Shown in pieces: positions 53,939 through 64,000 of a stretch of DNA of 64,000 nucleotides. Source of the stretch: Vandiemenella viatica. Taxonomy: Eukaryota > Arthropoda > Insecta > Orthoptera > Morabidae. A model generated the notes under the pieces. It was not told the origin of the DNA and searched no databases. It saw only the letters and a list, made by a program, of their open reading frames with translations. Location of the stretch: the NCBI GenBank assembly GCA_031002005.1, contig CM061918.1, positions 45,172,047 through 45,236,046 of the forward strand. Direction: 5' to 3'. Positions within the stretch are counted from its first letter, which is position 1. The number at the start of each line of letters is the position of its first letter. The position numbers and the translations under genes are program-made.

Positions 53939-54703
53939 GTAGACATCTAACCACCATAATGCACGATGGGAGACTCGATACTATTACCACACACAAATAC
54001 CAGTCTTCTGCGCTATGTGGTTCCGGCAGCAAAGTAAAATTTACGGATACACACAAGTCTTTGGATGAAATACGAAAATATTCATGATCGACCAATTTCG
54101 AACACCATATCTCACACACTCCCACAGTTACCGAATTTCGGCCAACGTTGTGATTGATGGGTGACTCTGTGTTACTACCACACAAAAACGCCGGTAATCT
54201 GAGATTGATAGTTTTCGCTGAAAAGTGATACACCGTGACACTTTTGTCTTTGGCAGAAGTATGAAATTGCCACAGGTCGAACACTTTCAACCCCCATATC
54301 TCCCACACCCCCATAGCTACAGACATCTAACAACCATAGTGCACTACATGAGATACGATTCTACTACCAAACACAAACACCAATGTTCTATGCTATGTAG
54401 TTGTGGCAGAAAAGTGACATATGCGGAGACAGTCGAAATACGAAAATATCCTTGGTTGGCCACTTACAACCACCATATCTACCACAGTAACACAGTTTCT
54501 GTAATTCGGCCGCTGTTGTGACCGAAAGGTGACTCTGTGCTACTACTCCACACTAACGCCAGTTATCTGTGATCTATAGTTTTCGCTGAAAAGTGATACA
54601 CCATGACACTTTTGTCTTTGGCAGAAGTATGAAATTGCCACAGGTCGATCACTTTCAACCCCCATATCTCCCACACCCCCATAGCTACCGACATCTAACA
54701 ACC
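53939..54703. repeat. Tandem repeat, ~370-380-bp unit with ~190-bp half-units
   Basis: Unit starts at gacatctaac(c/a)acc fall at about 53942, 54322 and 54690. Each unit splits into two diverged halves ending in similar blocks: gaacaccatatctcacacac tcccacagttac, and tcaacccccatatctcccac acccccatagctac. The array is cut by the N gap. Open frames on either strand here are by-products. Confidence 0.85.
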
Positions 54704-55703
54704 NNNNNNNNNNNNNNNNNNNNNNNNNNNNNNNNNNNNNNNNNNNNNNNNNNNNNNNNNNNNNNNNNNNNNNNNNNNNNNNNNNNNNNNNNNNNNNNNN
54801 NNNNNNNNNNNNNNNNNNNNNNNNNNNNNNNNNNNNNNNNNNNNNNNNNNNNNNNNNNNNNNNNNNNNNNNNNNNNNNNNNNNNNNNNNNNNNNNNNNNN
54901 NNNNNNNNNNNNNNNNNNNNNNNNNNNNNNNNNNNNNNNNNNNNNNNNNNNNNNNNNNNNNNNNNNNNNNNNNNNNNNNNNNNNNNNNNNNNNNNNNNNN
55001 NNNNNNNNNNNNNNNNNNNNNNNNNNNNNNNNNNNNNNNNNNNNNNNNNNNNNNNNNNNNNNNNNNNNNNNNNNNNNNNNNNNNNNNNNNNNNNNNNNNN
55101 NNNNNNNNNNNNNNNNNNNNNNNNNNNNNNNNNNNNNNNNNNNNNNNNNNNNNNNNNNNNNNNNNNNNNNNNNNNNNNNNNNNNNNNNNNNNNNNNNNNN
55201 NNNNNNNNNNNNNNNNNNNNNNNNNNNNNNNNNNNNNNNNNNNNNNNNNNNNNNNNNNNNNNNNNNNNNNNNNNNNNNNNNNNNNNNNNNNNNNNNNNNN
55301 NNNNNNNNNNNNNNNNNNNNNNNNNNNNNNNNNNNNNNNNNNNNNNNNNNNNNNNNNNNNNNNNNNNNNNNNNNNNNNNNNNNNNNNNNNNNNNNNNNNN
55401 NNNNNNNNNNNNNNNNNNNNNNNNNNNNNNNNNNNNNNNNNNNNNNNNNNNNNNNNNNNNNNNNNNNNNNNNNNNNNNNNNNNNNNNNNNNNNNNNNNNN
55501 NNNNNNNNNNNNNNNNNNNNNNNNNNNNNNNNNNNNNNNNNNNNNNNNNNNNNNNNNNNNNNNNNNNNNNNNNNNNNNNNNNNNNNNNNNNNNNNNNNNN
55601 NNNNNNNNNNNNNNNNNNNNNNNNNNNNNNNNNNNNNNNNNNNNNNNNNNNNNNNNNNNNNNNNNNNNNNNNNNNNNNNNNNNNNNNNNNNNNNNNNNNN
55701 NNN
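54704..55703. other. Assembly gap, exactly 1000 N
   Basis: The run of N is exactly 1000 bases, a fixed-size placeholder rather than a measured distance. It follows a tandem repeat and precedes the second copy of DAAM exons 2-4. Any open frame spanning it is meaningless. Confidence 0.99.
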
Positions 55704-55807
55704 ATTTTTTATACTTTATCCTAGATTGTACTGGTAAATATGGTGCAAAAACTTGTACGTTTGTGGAGAGGATAATATTTTTGACAGTTTGTGTATGTGT
55801 GTTCCAG

Positions 55808-55927
55808 GATGCGGAGCCCCCCGAGATCACATACTGCGTGGTGGACCAGGCGGGCACGCTGTCGCTCACGCCCACGCAACCCATGCCAGCGCCGGAGGAG
55901 CTGGACGCCAAGTTCGCCGAGCTAGTG
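55808..55927 (+). CDS. DAAM: DAAM exon 2, duplicate copy B
   Basis: Same 40 codons as 39102-39221, with acceptor ttccag and donor gtgagt intact. One synonymous change in the Leu codon before the last Val. If the order in the assembly were real, it would follow exon 8 in phase 0 and could be spliced in frame. Confidence 0.95.
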
Positions 55928-56248
55928 GTGAGTGCACACTTGCTGACCACCAAAGCTGACATTTCAAACAGTATAAAGGATCATAAATTAGCATTAATAC
56001 ACTCGTAAAACCGTAGCTTGTGACGATTAGTTGGTTAGTGACCCAACGTTATTTAATTTCGACGTTATTTACTCTGCTGTATAATTTCCTAAGTTCACTC
56101 ACTACCTCACTTCGATAGCTATTGGTTGGAGAACGGTGTCACGTGTTTGCCTTCGCTCGCAACAATAACAGCCACCAGAGAAACGATTAGAAGACATTTG
56201 AGGTTATGTCGACAATTTAATAGCTAAGCAATTGCTATCAAATTAATT

Positions 56249-56708
56249 GCCATAATACATTCATTAACTTTGCTTTATGTAGAATTTCATAAAGTTAATA
56301 AAATATCAAGAAACTGTACGGCTGAAAAAATGTGGAACTGCTTTTTAGTAACATGTTGCTAATGAAAGCAACATTTTAAAACTTAAATTACTCTTGGTCT
56401 CTGCTGTAACTACGAATGCCAGTTGTCATTCCGACCTAGGCTAAATTTAAATTTAATTAAAACTTTCGATAATGTTGTTGCTTGATCAATGTTTATACAT
56501 AATGAATCATTTACCTTTTTTTTACTGACCACTTTAGTTAATGGTGTTTGTTCATGTTCGCTGTACGTAAGTTATTAGGTTGTTTAAAGTGGACATCAGG
56601 CCAAATATGTTACTGAATTGAGTATACTGGCAATTCATTTCTTCGTTAATGCTCGACTACTTAATAATGTGGGATCTATATTAATTTCTCTGTCCATTAC
56701 ATACACTA
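56249..56708. other. Segment present in copy B, absent from copy A
   Basis: Copy A joins aattaattgc directly to tttacattatg at about 39580-39597. Copy B has ~460 bp between. The edges share only a few bases (attgc / aatgc), which fits a microhomology deletion in A or an insertion in B. There is no gene content. Confidence 0.65.
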
Positions 56709-57214
56709 TAATGAATGCTTTACATTATGAATGCCCATCCTCAATAAAAAAAAATGATGCTTTTGAAATGAACAGGAATTCTTCAAATTTTGCAGAGTGG
56801 ACTTTAAAGTTCAAATACAAGTCAAGTTTGCATTTCACCAAGTTCGAGTCTTCAACCTTTAAAACAATTAAACAACAGTGTGATTGTCCCTGTCTGTGTT
56901 TAATGCGTCTATTAATAGTTTGGACTTCTTCAAGCTCAAGAGATTTTATTTACTCTAAGGGTGAAATACAGATCTATTTCATATTTGGTAAGGTCAGGTC
57001 AATCTGTCATAATCTTTGACCCTAAAAAATGAAACTGTTCTAGACCCATGATAATACGCAAAAAAAGGTCACGGGCTTACACTAGTTTTATATTATTGTG
57101 ATGGAACTCTCACTATGGTAACAATTTCCATAGACATCCACTTTTTCCTCTCCTCTACATACTTGCTTTTGCCCTGTATGAATTTCATCTTTAATTTCCT
57201 TCAGGGTTTGTGAT

Positions 57215-57760
57215 AAATTATTCACCATTTCTCTCTTTAATTTATTCCAATCCCTGACCCCCTTACTTATGAAAAAAATCTTCTCTCACACTTATGTGAG
57301 AAATTGGGTTCTAGCTTGTGGTCATCGCCATATTTTTCTAACCATACACCTCTCTTAATTCTAGTACAAATATCTTTTCATGCCTCTTAACCAATATATG
57401 ACTCCCTTGACTCGCTCACTCACTGTCCTTGTGTCTTCCAATGAATCCCATTCCAGCCCTTTTATCGTATCACTGATTGTTTTCCGTGGTAACATCTACA
57501 GGCAAATCTGGTAGCCCTTCTTTTCATCCCCTGCAGCATCTGTATTTGATACCAAAAATGTGGGTCCCATACTACACCACGATATTCAAACAAAGATTTG
57601 ACCATAGTTTTGTAACCCAGTTTCTTTAGTTCTCTAGTATATCCCCTCATCGCTCTCTCCAACAAGTGAAGAATTTTTAATCTTTTCCTACTACCTACCC
57701 AATGTGTCCTGCCCAGCTGTTTAGTTATCAAATGTTATGCCAAGATGTTTACATTTCAAC
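57215..57760 (-). pseudogene. LINE reverse transcriptase C-terminal relic (copy B)
   Basis: Homologue of 40060-40620. Here the frame 57462-57731 stays open: [64 protein letters not shown]. Jockey/CR1-like. Confidence 0.78.
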
Positions 57761-59162
57761 AGGAAATTCCTTCCCTGCCTTAAAATTATAATAGTTCTGT
57801 GTATCTAATAAGTTGACTCTTCTTTGCATTTATCTTCATTCCATGTTTTCATCCCACTTCTACTACCCAGATAAGATACGCCATCTGGATCACCTTCCAG
57901 CCTTCTCCCATTTTGATCCTATTGTATAACATTGTCATCTTCAAACAATCTAACTTCTAACAGTAAAACATAAATGCAATCATTAATTAGAATAATGTGG
58001 TCCCTATATATTACCATGTGGCACTTCCATTTTCACTTCCACTTCTTTTGATAGTGTATTTCCTACAGTTCCTTTTGTTCTTTTTAAGAGTTTTACTATC
58101 CGACAAATAACTTTTTCATCCATTCCAATAAGTTTTACCTTAATTATTGCCATTTTGTGGCCCATTCCACCAAAAGCCTTGACAAAAGATTTAATATTAC
58201 ACTATCAATTTGGCCTTACTTGTCCACCTCATCCAAAATATCTTCCATATACAGTAGCCTACTAGCTGTGATTTGCAGGAAAATCTTTGCACAGAGCCAT
58301 GTATTGTTGACTTGAAAACAACTTACATTCACAGACTTTTCTGATGTGGTTGCATTCAATCTCTCCAGTTATTTATATACCACTGATGTCAAACTGATTA
58401 ATCTGTAATTTTTTACCCTATTTGTCACCCCTTTTTTTCCAGTCACTTCTCCAGTCTCAAATTAATATTTCAAGATAAGGTACAATGTCACATCCTGCTA
58501 TTTTTAAGACATCCGTAGTGATATTATTCCACAATGGGAGGATCAATGATGTCACTTACCCTTCCATCGGATAACAAAATAATTCATTATTGTAGGTCAT
58601 GACCGATTGTTGTTCCACTACAAACCATTAAAGATTGGTGAATTTTCAAAAGTACTGATGCTGACTAACTTTCCGTTTGTAAACGTTCCCTGTGATGAAG
58701 TTTTGCAGTGTCAAGTTTATACCTCACTTCGATAACTGTTTGCATTGTTTGTCTAAATCAATAGGTGCCTTGAAAAGTTTTTAATACCTACTTTAAAATA
58801 GAAATAAGGCCACAGAAAAGTAGTGTTGGTTGCCAGAGATTATATGGGCCAGTATCAACACAAAAAGATACATACAAAACATTGAAATTTTTGGATGTAA
58901 ACCCTTCATTAGCAGAAGAATAAAGGGAGTTTTGGGAATCTAAATTGAGCTGCAGCTAACAACAATTCCACATTGACAATCACTGCCCTGCCTCATTTAT
59001 GATCATCGATGGTTTCTTAATCTTAATTCACTAACCAGCACTATGTTTCCATTGGATCAATAATTTTCTGTGTTTATTTTCATTACTAGATATTACTTAC
59101 ATTAATTTCACGGTCAGTATTGACTAGTATAATGATTCTGTTATATTTTTTTTATTTTTCAG

Positions 59163-59252
59163 GAAGAGCTGGACTTGACAGCTCCAAACAAGGCGGCTAT
59201 GTTGAGTCTACCAGCAGAGAAGAAATGGCAGATTTACTGCAGCAGGAAAAAG
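59163..59252 (+). CDS. DAAM: DAAM exon 3, duplicate copy B
   Basis: Identical over all 90 bases to 44082-44171, with acceptor tttcag and donor gtacag retained. An open frame beginning upstream (59120) runs through it but in the wrong frame. Confidence 0.95.
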
Positions 59253-59639
59253 GTACAGTCTTCGTATTCAGTCCAGTAGGTCAGAGGTTCCTGATTACTA
59301 CTAGAATTTTACAGTCCCTTAAAATGGCACTAACCTTGCTCTGGAGTCCACTTGAAACTCTTCTGTAAATGGTATAGGAACTATTTAATATTATATGTGC
59401 AGTTCACTTCATGTGGAAGGACTTTTGGTAAGGCTTGATCCCAATAAAGAATCCTTTTATCCACTCTCTTATTTTGCTTCTGAATTTGTTTGAAAACACT
59501 CCTTCCTGTGATTTAAAAACCTCCACCTTTCTCTCTTTGCAGTGACAAATATATTGTCTCTTGATCTTTTAAATCATTACTTTCCTTCATCTATTCTGTC
59601 TTTGTGTAAATTCTAATATTCCATTCTCTCTTTTACCAC

Positions 59640-60030
59640 TCTGCTTATATTTTTTATTTGCACAAAAATCTTATATCCGTATTTAATTTCACTAAATCGC
59701 ATTCTCTGGTAGCAATTTCCTATATATCTCTTTTCTCTTTTCTTATTAAGTTTTACCTTAAATTTCTTAAATGTTTTTTCACCACCTATCTACTTTTGTT
59801 TTCTACAATTTCTAATTCTTTAACTGCATTTCAACAACTATTCAGCTTTTCCCTTGGTAATTCATTCCAATATCTGACTCCCTTACCCACAAAATAAAAT
59901 TTTCCCACTGCTTTATCTGTGAAATCGAGTACTAGTTTGTGGTCTTGGTCAACTTTTCCCTTCCATGTGCCACTCGAAATTCTTCTACCAAATAACTTCC
60001 AAGCAGAATTACCATTAGGATGAGATTAAA
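59640..60030 (-). pseudogene. LINE ORF2 C-terminal relic (copy B)
   Basis: Counterpart of 44560-44960, with the same W-N-x-LP-type block on the minus strand. Confidence 0.6.
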
Positions 60031-60249
60031 TGTATGTACTATAACTTAGTCTTTTTTCTTTTTTCTTTTTTGTTAATTGTCTGATACTTTAGGATTAACA
60101 TACATCTCCATTCAACCTTTACTTCGTTTTCCTTTTTCAGTTTACAATATTCACAAAATCAAAAATTAATATCTCAATCTAATTTATAGTCAGGGGAAAC
60201 GCAAATCTGTTGGCCTTTTTATACTGATTATTTACTACACGGCTCATCC

Positions 60250-61600
60250 TTAATTTTTTTTTATGTTGGAAATGTTAATAATTTGTTTCAGGCCATTGAA
60301 GCACTGATATGACAAGAGATAATGGTTGCAAATTCAGATTTTGTCCTGGGTAGTTTCCACACATTTTTCTGGAAACCAAGTTTTGTAAATTTCTCCAAGC
60401 TTATTAAAAATTTCCATAATAGAGCTCTGATGTTTTGTTCCAAATATTTTTACTCTGTAAATTGGAGGATGTATTCTCTGACTTACTAAAACAGCTGGGA
60501 ACAGCCAAATTTACAGCAATTTCAGCAATAGGTGAAGAAACTATTTTATTTTTCTTATTTTCATTATTTAATGTTATATGCATTAATGTTCTGGAGCTTT
60601 TAAAGAAGTTAGGAATTTTAACATTGTTTGTCAAGCACAAAAAACACATTAATTTCTGTTGTAGTAACCATTTATACCCTGAAAAAAATAGTAAAATACA
60701 CAATTATAGCACTGGAACTAGAAATGATCTTTGCAAGGATTGCAAGTTGTTGTCATTTGTTTAAGAAGAGGCCCGATTTTACTTAAACATCTGGCAGGGG
60801 ATAAGATTAAATTTAGGAAGAAATTAAAAGAATTTTCAATTAACAACTCCTCCTACTCCATTCAGGAATCTATTTTTAAGGTACCTACAAAGTAATTTAA
60901 TTTCTCGTAATTTGTGTAAATGTAATTACAGTAATGTACATATTATTGTGACAGTGCATCTTCTGGTGTATACATCTATTTTTTATGCAATTGTTTATCT
61001 CTAAATTGTCACCTTTCCACATCCCACAAAACTAGTCATGTATATTGGGATCTGTGAAAAATGAATGTATTCCATTGTATTTAATGCAGAGGAGACAGGT
61101 TTATAGAAAACAGAAAAGGCTGCACCCAGATTTAAAGATGCCAAAGACCGGTTTGCCTTGTAGTTTTGTGTGATTGCAAATGGTCATATCATGAAGTCTG
61201 TGCTTGTTTATAAATAATTAAATCCATCTGTTTTTAATAAGTGAAGTAAAAAATCATTTACCAGTATTTTGGAAGGTCACTAACAAAATATGAATCACAG
61301 AAGACTCTTTCAGTGATTGGTTTAAGAACTCTTATGTTACAGAATACCCTCTAATGTTAACCGACAATGCAGCCGGTCATCACAAGTCCTTGAAAATCAG
61401 TCATCCAATTGTTGAAGTCATGATTCCATAGCGAAATATCAACACTAGAAGTCAGTTGACATGATTAATCTTTGATAAATTCTTATTGGCAAGAATTTGT
61501 GACCATAAATTGTAACTGATACTTGTACATGATATAAAAACTCAAATTTTGACTGTTGCACGACACGTTAGGGATGATATTGCTCGCAAAGAATTTGAAT
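60250..61600 (+). mobile_element. ~1.35-kb insertion in copy B with LINE C-terminal remnant
   Basis: It is absent from copy A (junction near 45155-45165). The plus frames include NDLCKDCKLLSFV (in 60435-60764) and then, after a shift, KIKFRKKLKEFSINNSSYSI and QES. The pattern FKKxLKxFLxxxxFYSxxEF is typical of the very C-terminus of some LINE ORF2 proteins. The rest is AT-rich and unassigned. Confidence 0.5.
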
Positions 61601-62701
61601 TTTTTAAAAATTGTGAAATGGTAATGTCCATCAGTACTGATGCTCGATCACAATTAAATGAAATAAGTGAAACAGTTATTGAAAATATGAAATTAATCTT
61701 GATTAACAGGAGTTATTAATGCTAAAGGAGCTGGAGGAGGTGGTGTTATATGTAACTGTTAAGATTGATGTTTCTTTTAAAACATTAAAGAAGAAATTTT
61801 CCTTAACATAATCTTTTGTGAAAATCGGACTAAAGATTGAAAGATAGATTCAGAATTTATTATAGCTATGTGAGGAGGACAAATTTTTCAGTCTTATTAA
61901 TGGCCTAAATGTTTATTAATAACTATAGCTGCTGTTATAGTGATTGGGTAAAACAGATTTTTTTTTCTGTTTCAAGTAAAGTACTTTGAAATTTCCATCC
62001 TGGCTATTAGAACATTGAAAACAATAGTTTATATGATTTCCTTATCAACACATCAAGTCTGAAATGTAGTGTCTTTAATTAATGAGGGGTTATTGTGCTG
62101 CAGAAACTGAGTTTGTATTATAATCAATTAAAGGCTAAAATAATGTGAATGAATTCTGTGCTAATTAATTTGTTATCATAAAAACTTCTTACAGATACAT
62201 CTACTAGGTAGGATATCTGATTATCTGGAGTCATTTATATTGAGACATTATTATAGTAATGCTGTCACCCCATTGACACCATCCTAAAGGAAGGCATGTT
62301 TCAAAATTTGTCTGTGTAATGTGTAAACTTTGTTCCATGTGTGATATTGCACTCTCAGAATTCAGGATACAAAACATCACAAAAAATTGGAAGGGGATGT
62401 TTAGGGAAATTGACACTTGGGTGTGCACTTGGTTACAATTAAATTAAATTATTGTAACTGAAATGTGTAGTTTTTGAACAACACTCTCATGTAGAAAAAC
62501 ATCTCAAAACAATAATCAGGATGTCTTGGAACTGAACTATCATACCAAATACTGTGTGGCAGTGCTTTACCACTATGTCAAAATGGTGCTTCCATGCTTT
62601 TGTTACACGACAAACATTTTTCGTCATTGTGTTGTATATAATATGTATTGAATCACCATGTTTTAGATATAATTTTTTATTTGAAATATTGTGTGTTTCA
62701 G

Positions 62702-62773
62702 GACCAAGAAGGAGAGACTGATCTGTCACATTTACCTGAACATTACATCGAACGGCTCAAAGCACTGGCCATG
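62702..62773 (+). CDS. DAAM: DAAM exon 4, duplicate copy B
   Basis: Same 24 codons as 46333-46404 with one synonymous change. Acceptor gtttcag and donor gtaagt are intact. Confidence 0.95.
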
Positions 62774-63209
62774 GTAAGTACCACCAGCAAAGGAGATTGG
62801 TGTTTTAGAATTTGTACTGATTTATTGCATCAAGTTATTTATAACTGGCCTTATAAGTAAATCATTATTGACATATAAGTTGACAAACAGTAACTCAACC
62901 ATTAATGTGACATCCACATTACTAATAAATTGCTGCACTAGCTGATTTAAAATTGTGGGGCAAACATCTGAAACTGAGATGACTGCAAACGGAAAACACA
63001 ATTTAGGAAGAGAAGATTGAGCAGCGAATGGGAGACAGGTGGATAAATGCTTTATTTCAGCTGCAGACATGAAAAGGTATAGTGCTTTGAGTATGTCAGT
63101 AATCCCTTTATTTAAGATCAAAATGGGATGAAGATAATTGATAAAAACAGTCAATTTGTTAGGCACTCGAACAGAAAAATGAAGGTTTCGTATGATCGCA
63201 GGATAGGGA

Positions 63210-63760
63210 AAGAATCACTTGTTGATGACAGTGTAAATATCTTGGCATAACATTTAATAACAAACCACTTGCGCAGAACACAACGAACAATTAGTAAACT
63301 GAGATTTTAGTGTGCTTTATTTTCTGAGATGATAATGAGTGGCTTTAGCAAGTGAGAGAATTTAGATGTTAAAACTTGGTTAGACCATCACTTGAGTATG
63401 TTGGTGTAATATCGGTCTCACATTTTGCATATGAAATACAGGAGTTGGTGCAAAGGAGAGCAGATAGATTTGTTTAAGGACATTATGGCAGAACACAATC
63501 AGTAACTGATATGGTAAACGAGCTGGGTTGGGATTCATTGGAAGAAAGAATGCATGTAAAACATTTGCTTGGTATATATGAGGCATATTTGTGAAGAATG
63601 AAGTTTGATGTATATTGATAGAAGAATTAGGAGTAGTAAATGGAAAGAGATGGAGAAATAAGACCAGAAACTAGCACTCAGTTACAGGCATAAAGGTGTG
63701 AGCAAATTTTCTTTCATACGTAAGGGGGAAATTTTGGAAGTATTCAAGATTAAATGTGAA
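63210..63760 (+). pseudogene. LINE RT C-terminal relic (copy B)
   Basis: Counterpart of 46850-47400: the same INNKP..., [12 protein letters not shown] and [19 protein letters not shown] blocks. Stops are shared and some are private. Confidence 0.7.
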
Positions 63761-64000
63761 CGTAGGTGAGTCCATTGCACTTAAATTAATACATTTATCT
63801 CATTTACTTGTGTTCCTGAATCTCCTGTTTTTAATTCTATAGTTCCCACTTTTGTATTTAATTTGGAAAATACAAAACCTTGTTACTGATAACAAAGTTA
63901 AGCTTGCAATTTTACGTGGTTGGAGCAGTAAAAATCAATAACCTAGCAAAATGAAATGAAATTCAAGTGATTTCTGTCATTTTCTTCTCAAGTGTTATGA

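Larger units (their letters stand above)
55704..64000 (+). repeat. Second copy (B) of the DAAM exon 2-4 region
   Basis: This stretch is collinear with about 38962-47616. Exons differ by two synonymous bases. Introns are alignable throughout, with scattered substitutions and a few discrete indels: hAT MITE, fold-back/LINE composite and hAT fragment only in A; ~460 bp (56249-56708) and ~1.35 kb (60250-61600) only in B. After subtracting these, intron 2 is ~2.8 kb and intron 3 ~2.1 kb in both. Copy B runs off the window end. Confidence 0.95.

Noticed and set aside
53925..54326. 133-codon minus frame in the region before the gap
   Set aside because: It lies wholly in the tandem repeat, and its halves echo each other as the repeat does.
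54593..56008. A 471-codon open frame (and a 425-codon one on the other strand) across the gap
   Set aside because: Almost all of it is N. The ends are tandem repeat on one side and a DAAM exon with its intron on the other.
59120..59368. 82-codon open frame over DAAM exon 3 copy B
   Set aside because: It reads the exon in the wrong frame (SKQGGYVES...) and starts inside the polypyrimidine tract.

Overview
The window is eukaryotic nuclear DNA from a repeat-rich arthropod, most likely an insect. The evidence is a split gene with canonical GT/AG introns, tRNA-headed SINEs, degraded non-LTR retrotransposons, and Tc1-like, piggyBac and hAT relics. The density of large repeat-filled introns recalls polyneopteran insects such as stick insects, but the species cannot be fixed from this sequence.

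Only one host gene is recognisable: the 5' part of the formin DAAM (Dishevelled-associated activator of morphogenesis), on the + strand. Eight coding exons (28440-28487, 39102-39221, 44082-44171, 46333-46404, 48882-49112, 49915-50112, 51165-51379, 52606-52672) join in frame into 347 codons. They cover the N-terminus, the GTPase-binding domain and most of the FH3/DID armadillo region. The coiled coil, FH1, FH2 and DAD parts lie beyond the window.

1-28 kb holds no supportable host gene. It is a mosaic of transposon relics: a Tc1-like transposase, a TIR element at 2.9-3.7 kb, three tRNA-derived SINE families, a 19-unit 26-bp minisatellite (7.1-7.6 kb), an RTE-like reverse transcriptase relic (11.4-12.9 kb), a fold-back repeat (14.4 kb), a piggyBac relic with TTAA target sites (22.9-23.8 kb), and a family of C/G-tract palindromic elements, one carrying two nested MITEs.

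28.4-39.1 kb is DAAM intron 1. It holds more MITEs, SINEs, an interrupted Tc1-like relic and a 1.1-kb hAT-like element. 39-52.7 kb carries exons 2-8.

52.7-54.7 kb ends in a tandem repeat with a dimeric ~190-bp substructure. It runs into an assembly gap of exactly 1000 N (54704-55703).

After the gap, exons 2, 3 and 4 appear a second time (55808-55927, 59163-59252, 62702-62773) with their introns. There are only two synonymous differences in the three exons, and the introns diverge by substitutions and a few clean TE-sized insertions. This is either an uncollapsed second haplotype joined by the scaffolder, which I favour, or a real tandem duplication. The two copies act as filled/empty-site comparisons that date several insertions.

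The most unusual signal outside the gene is a shared core, CUGAAGA - short stem - GAAA, at three unrelated repeat loci (14.5, 36.1 and 41.7/43.2 kb). It resembles the core of hammerhead ribozymes carried by some arthropod retroelements.
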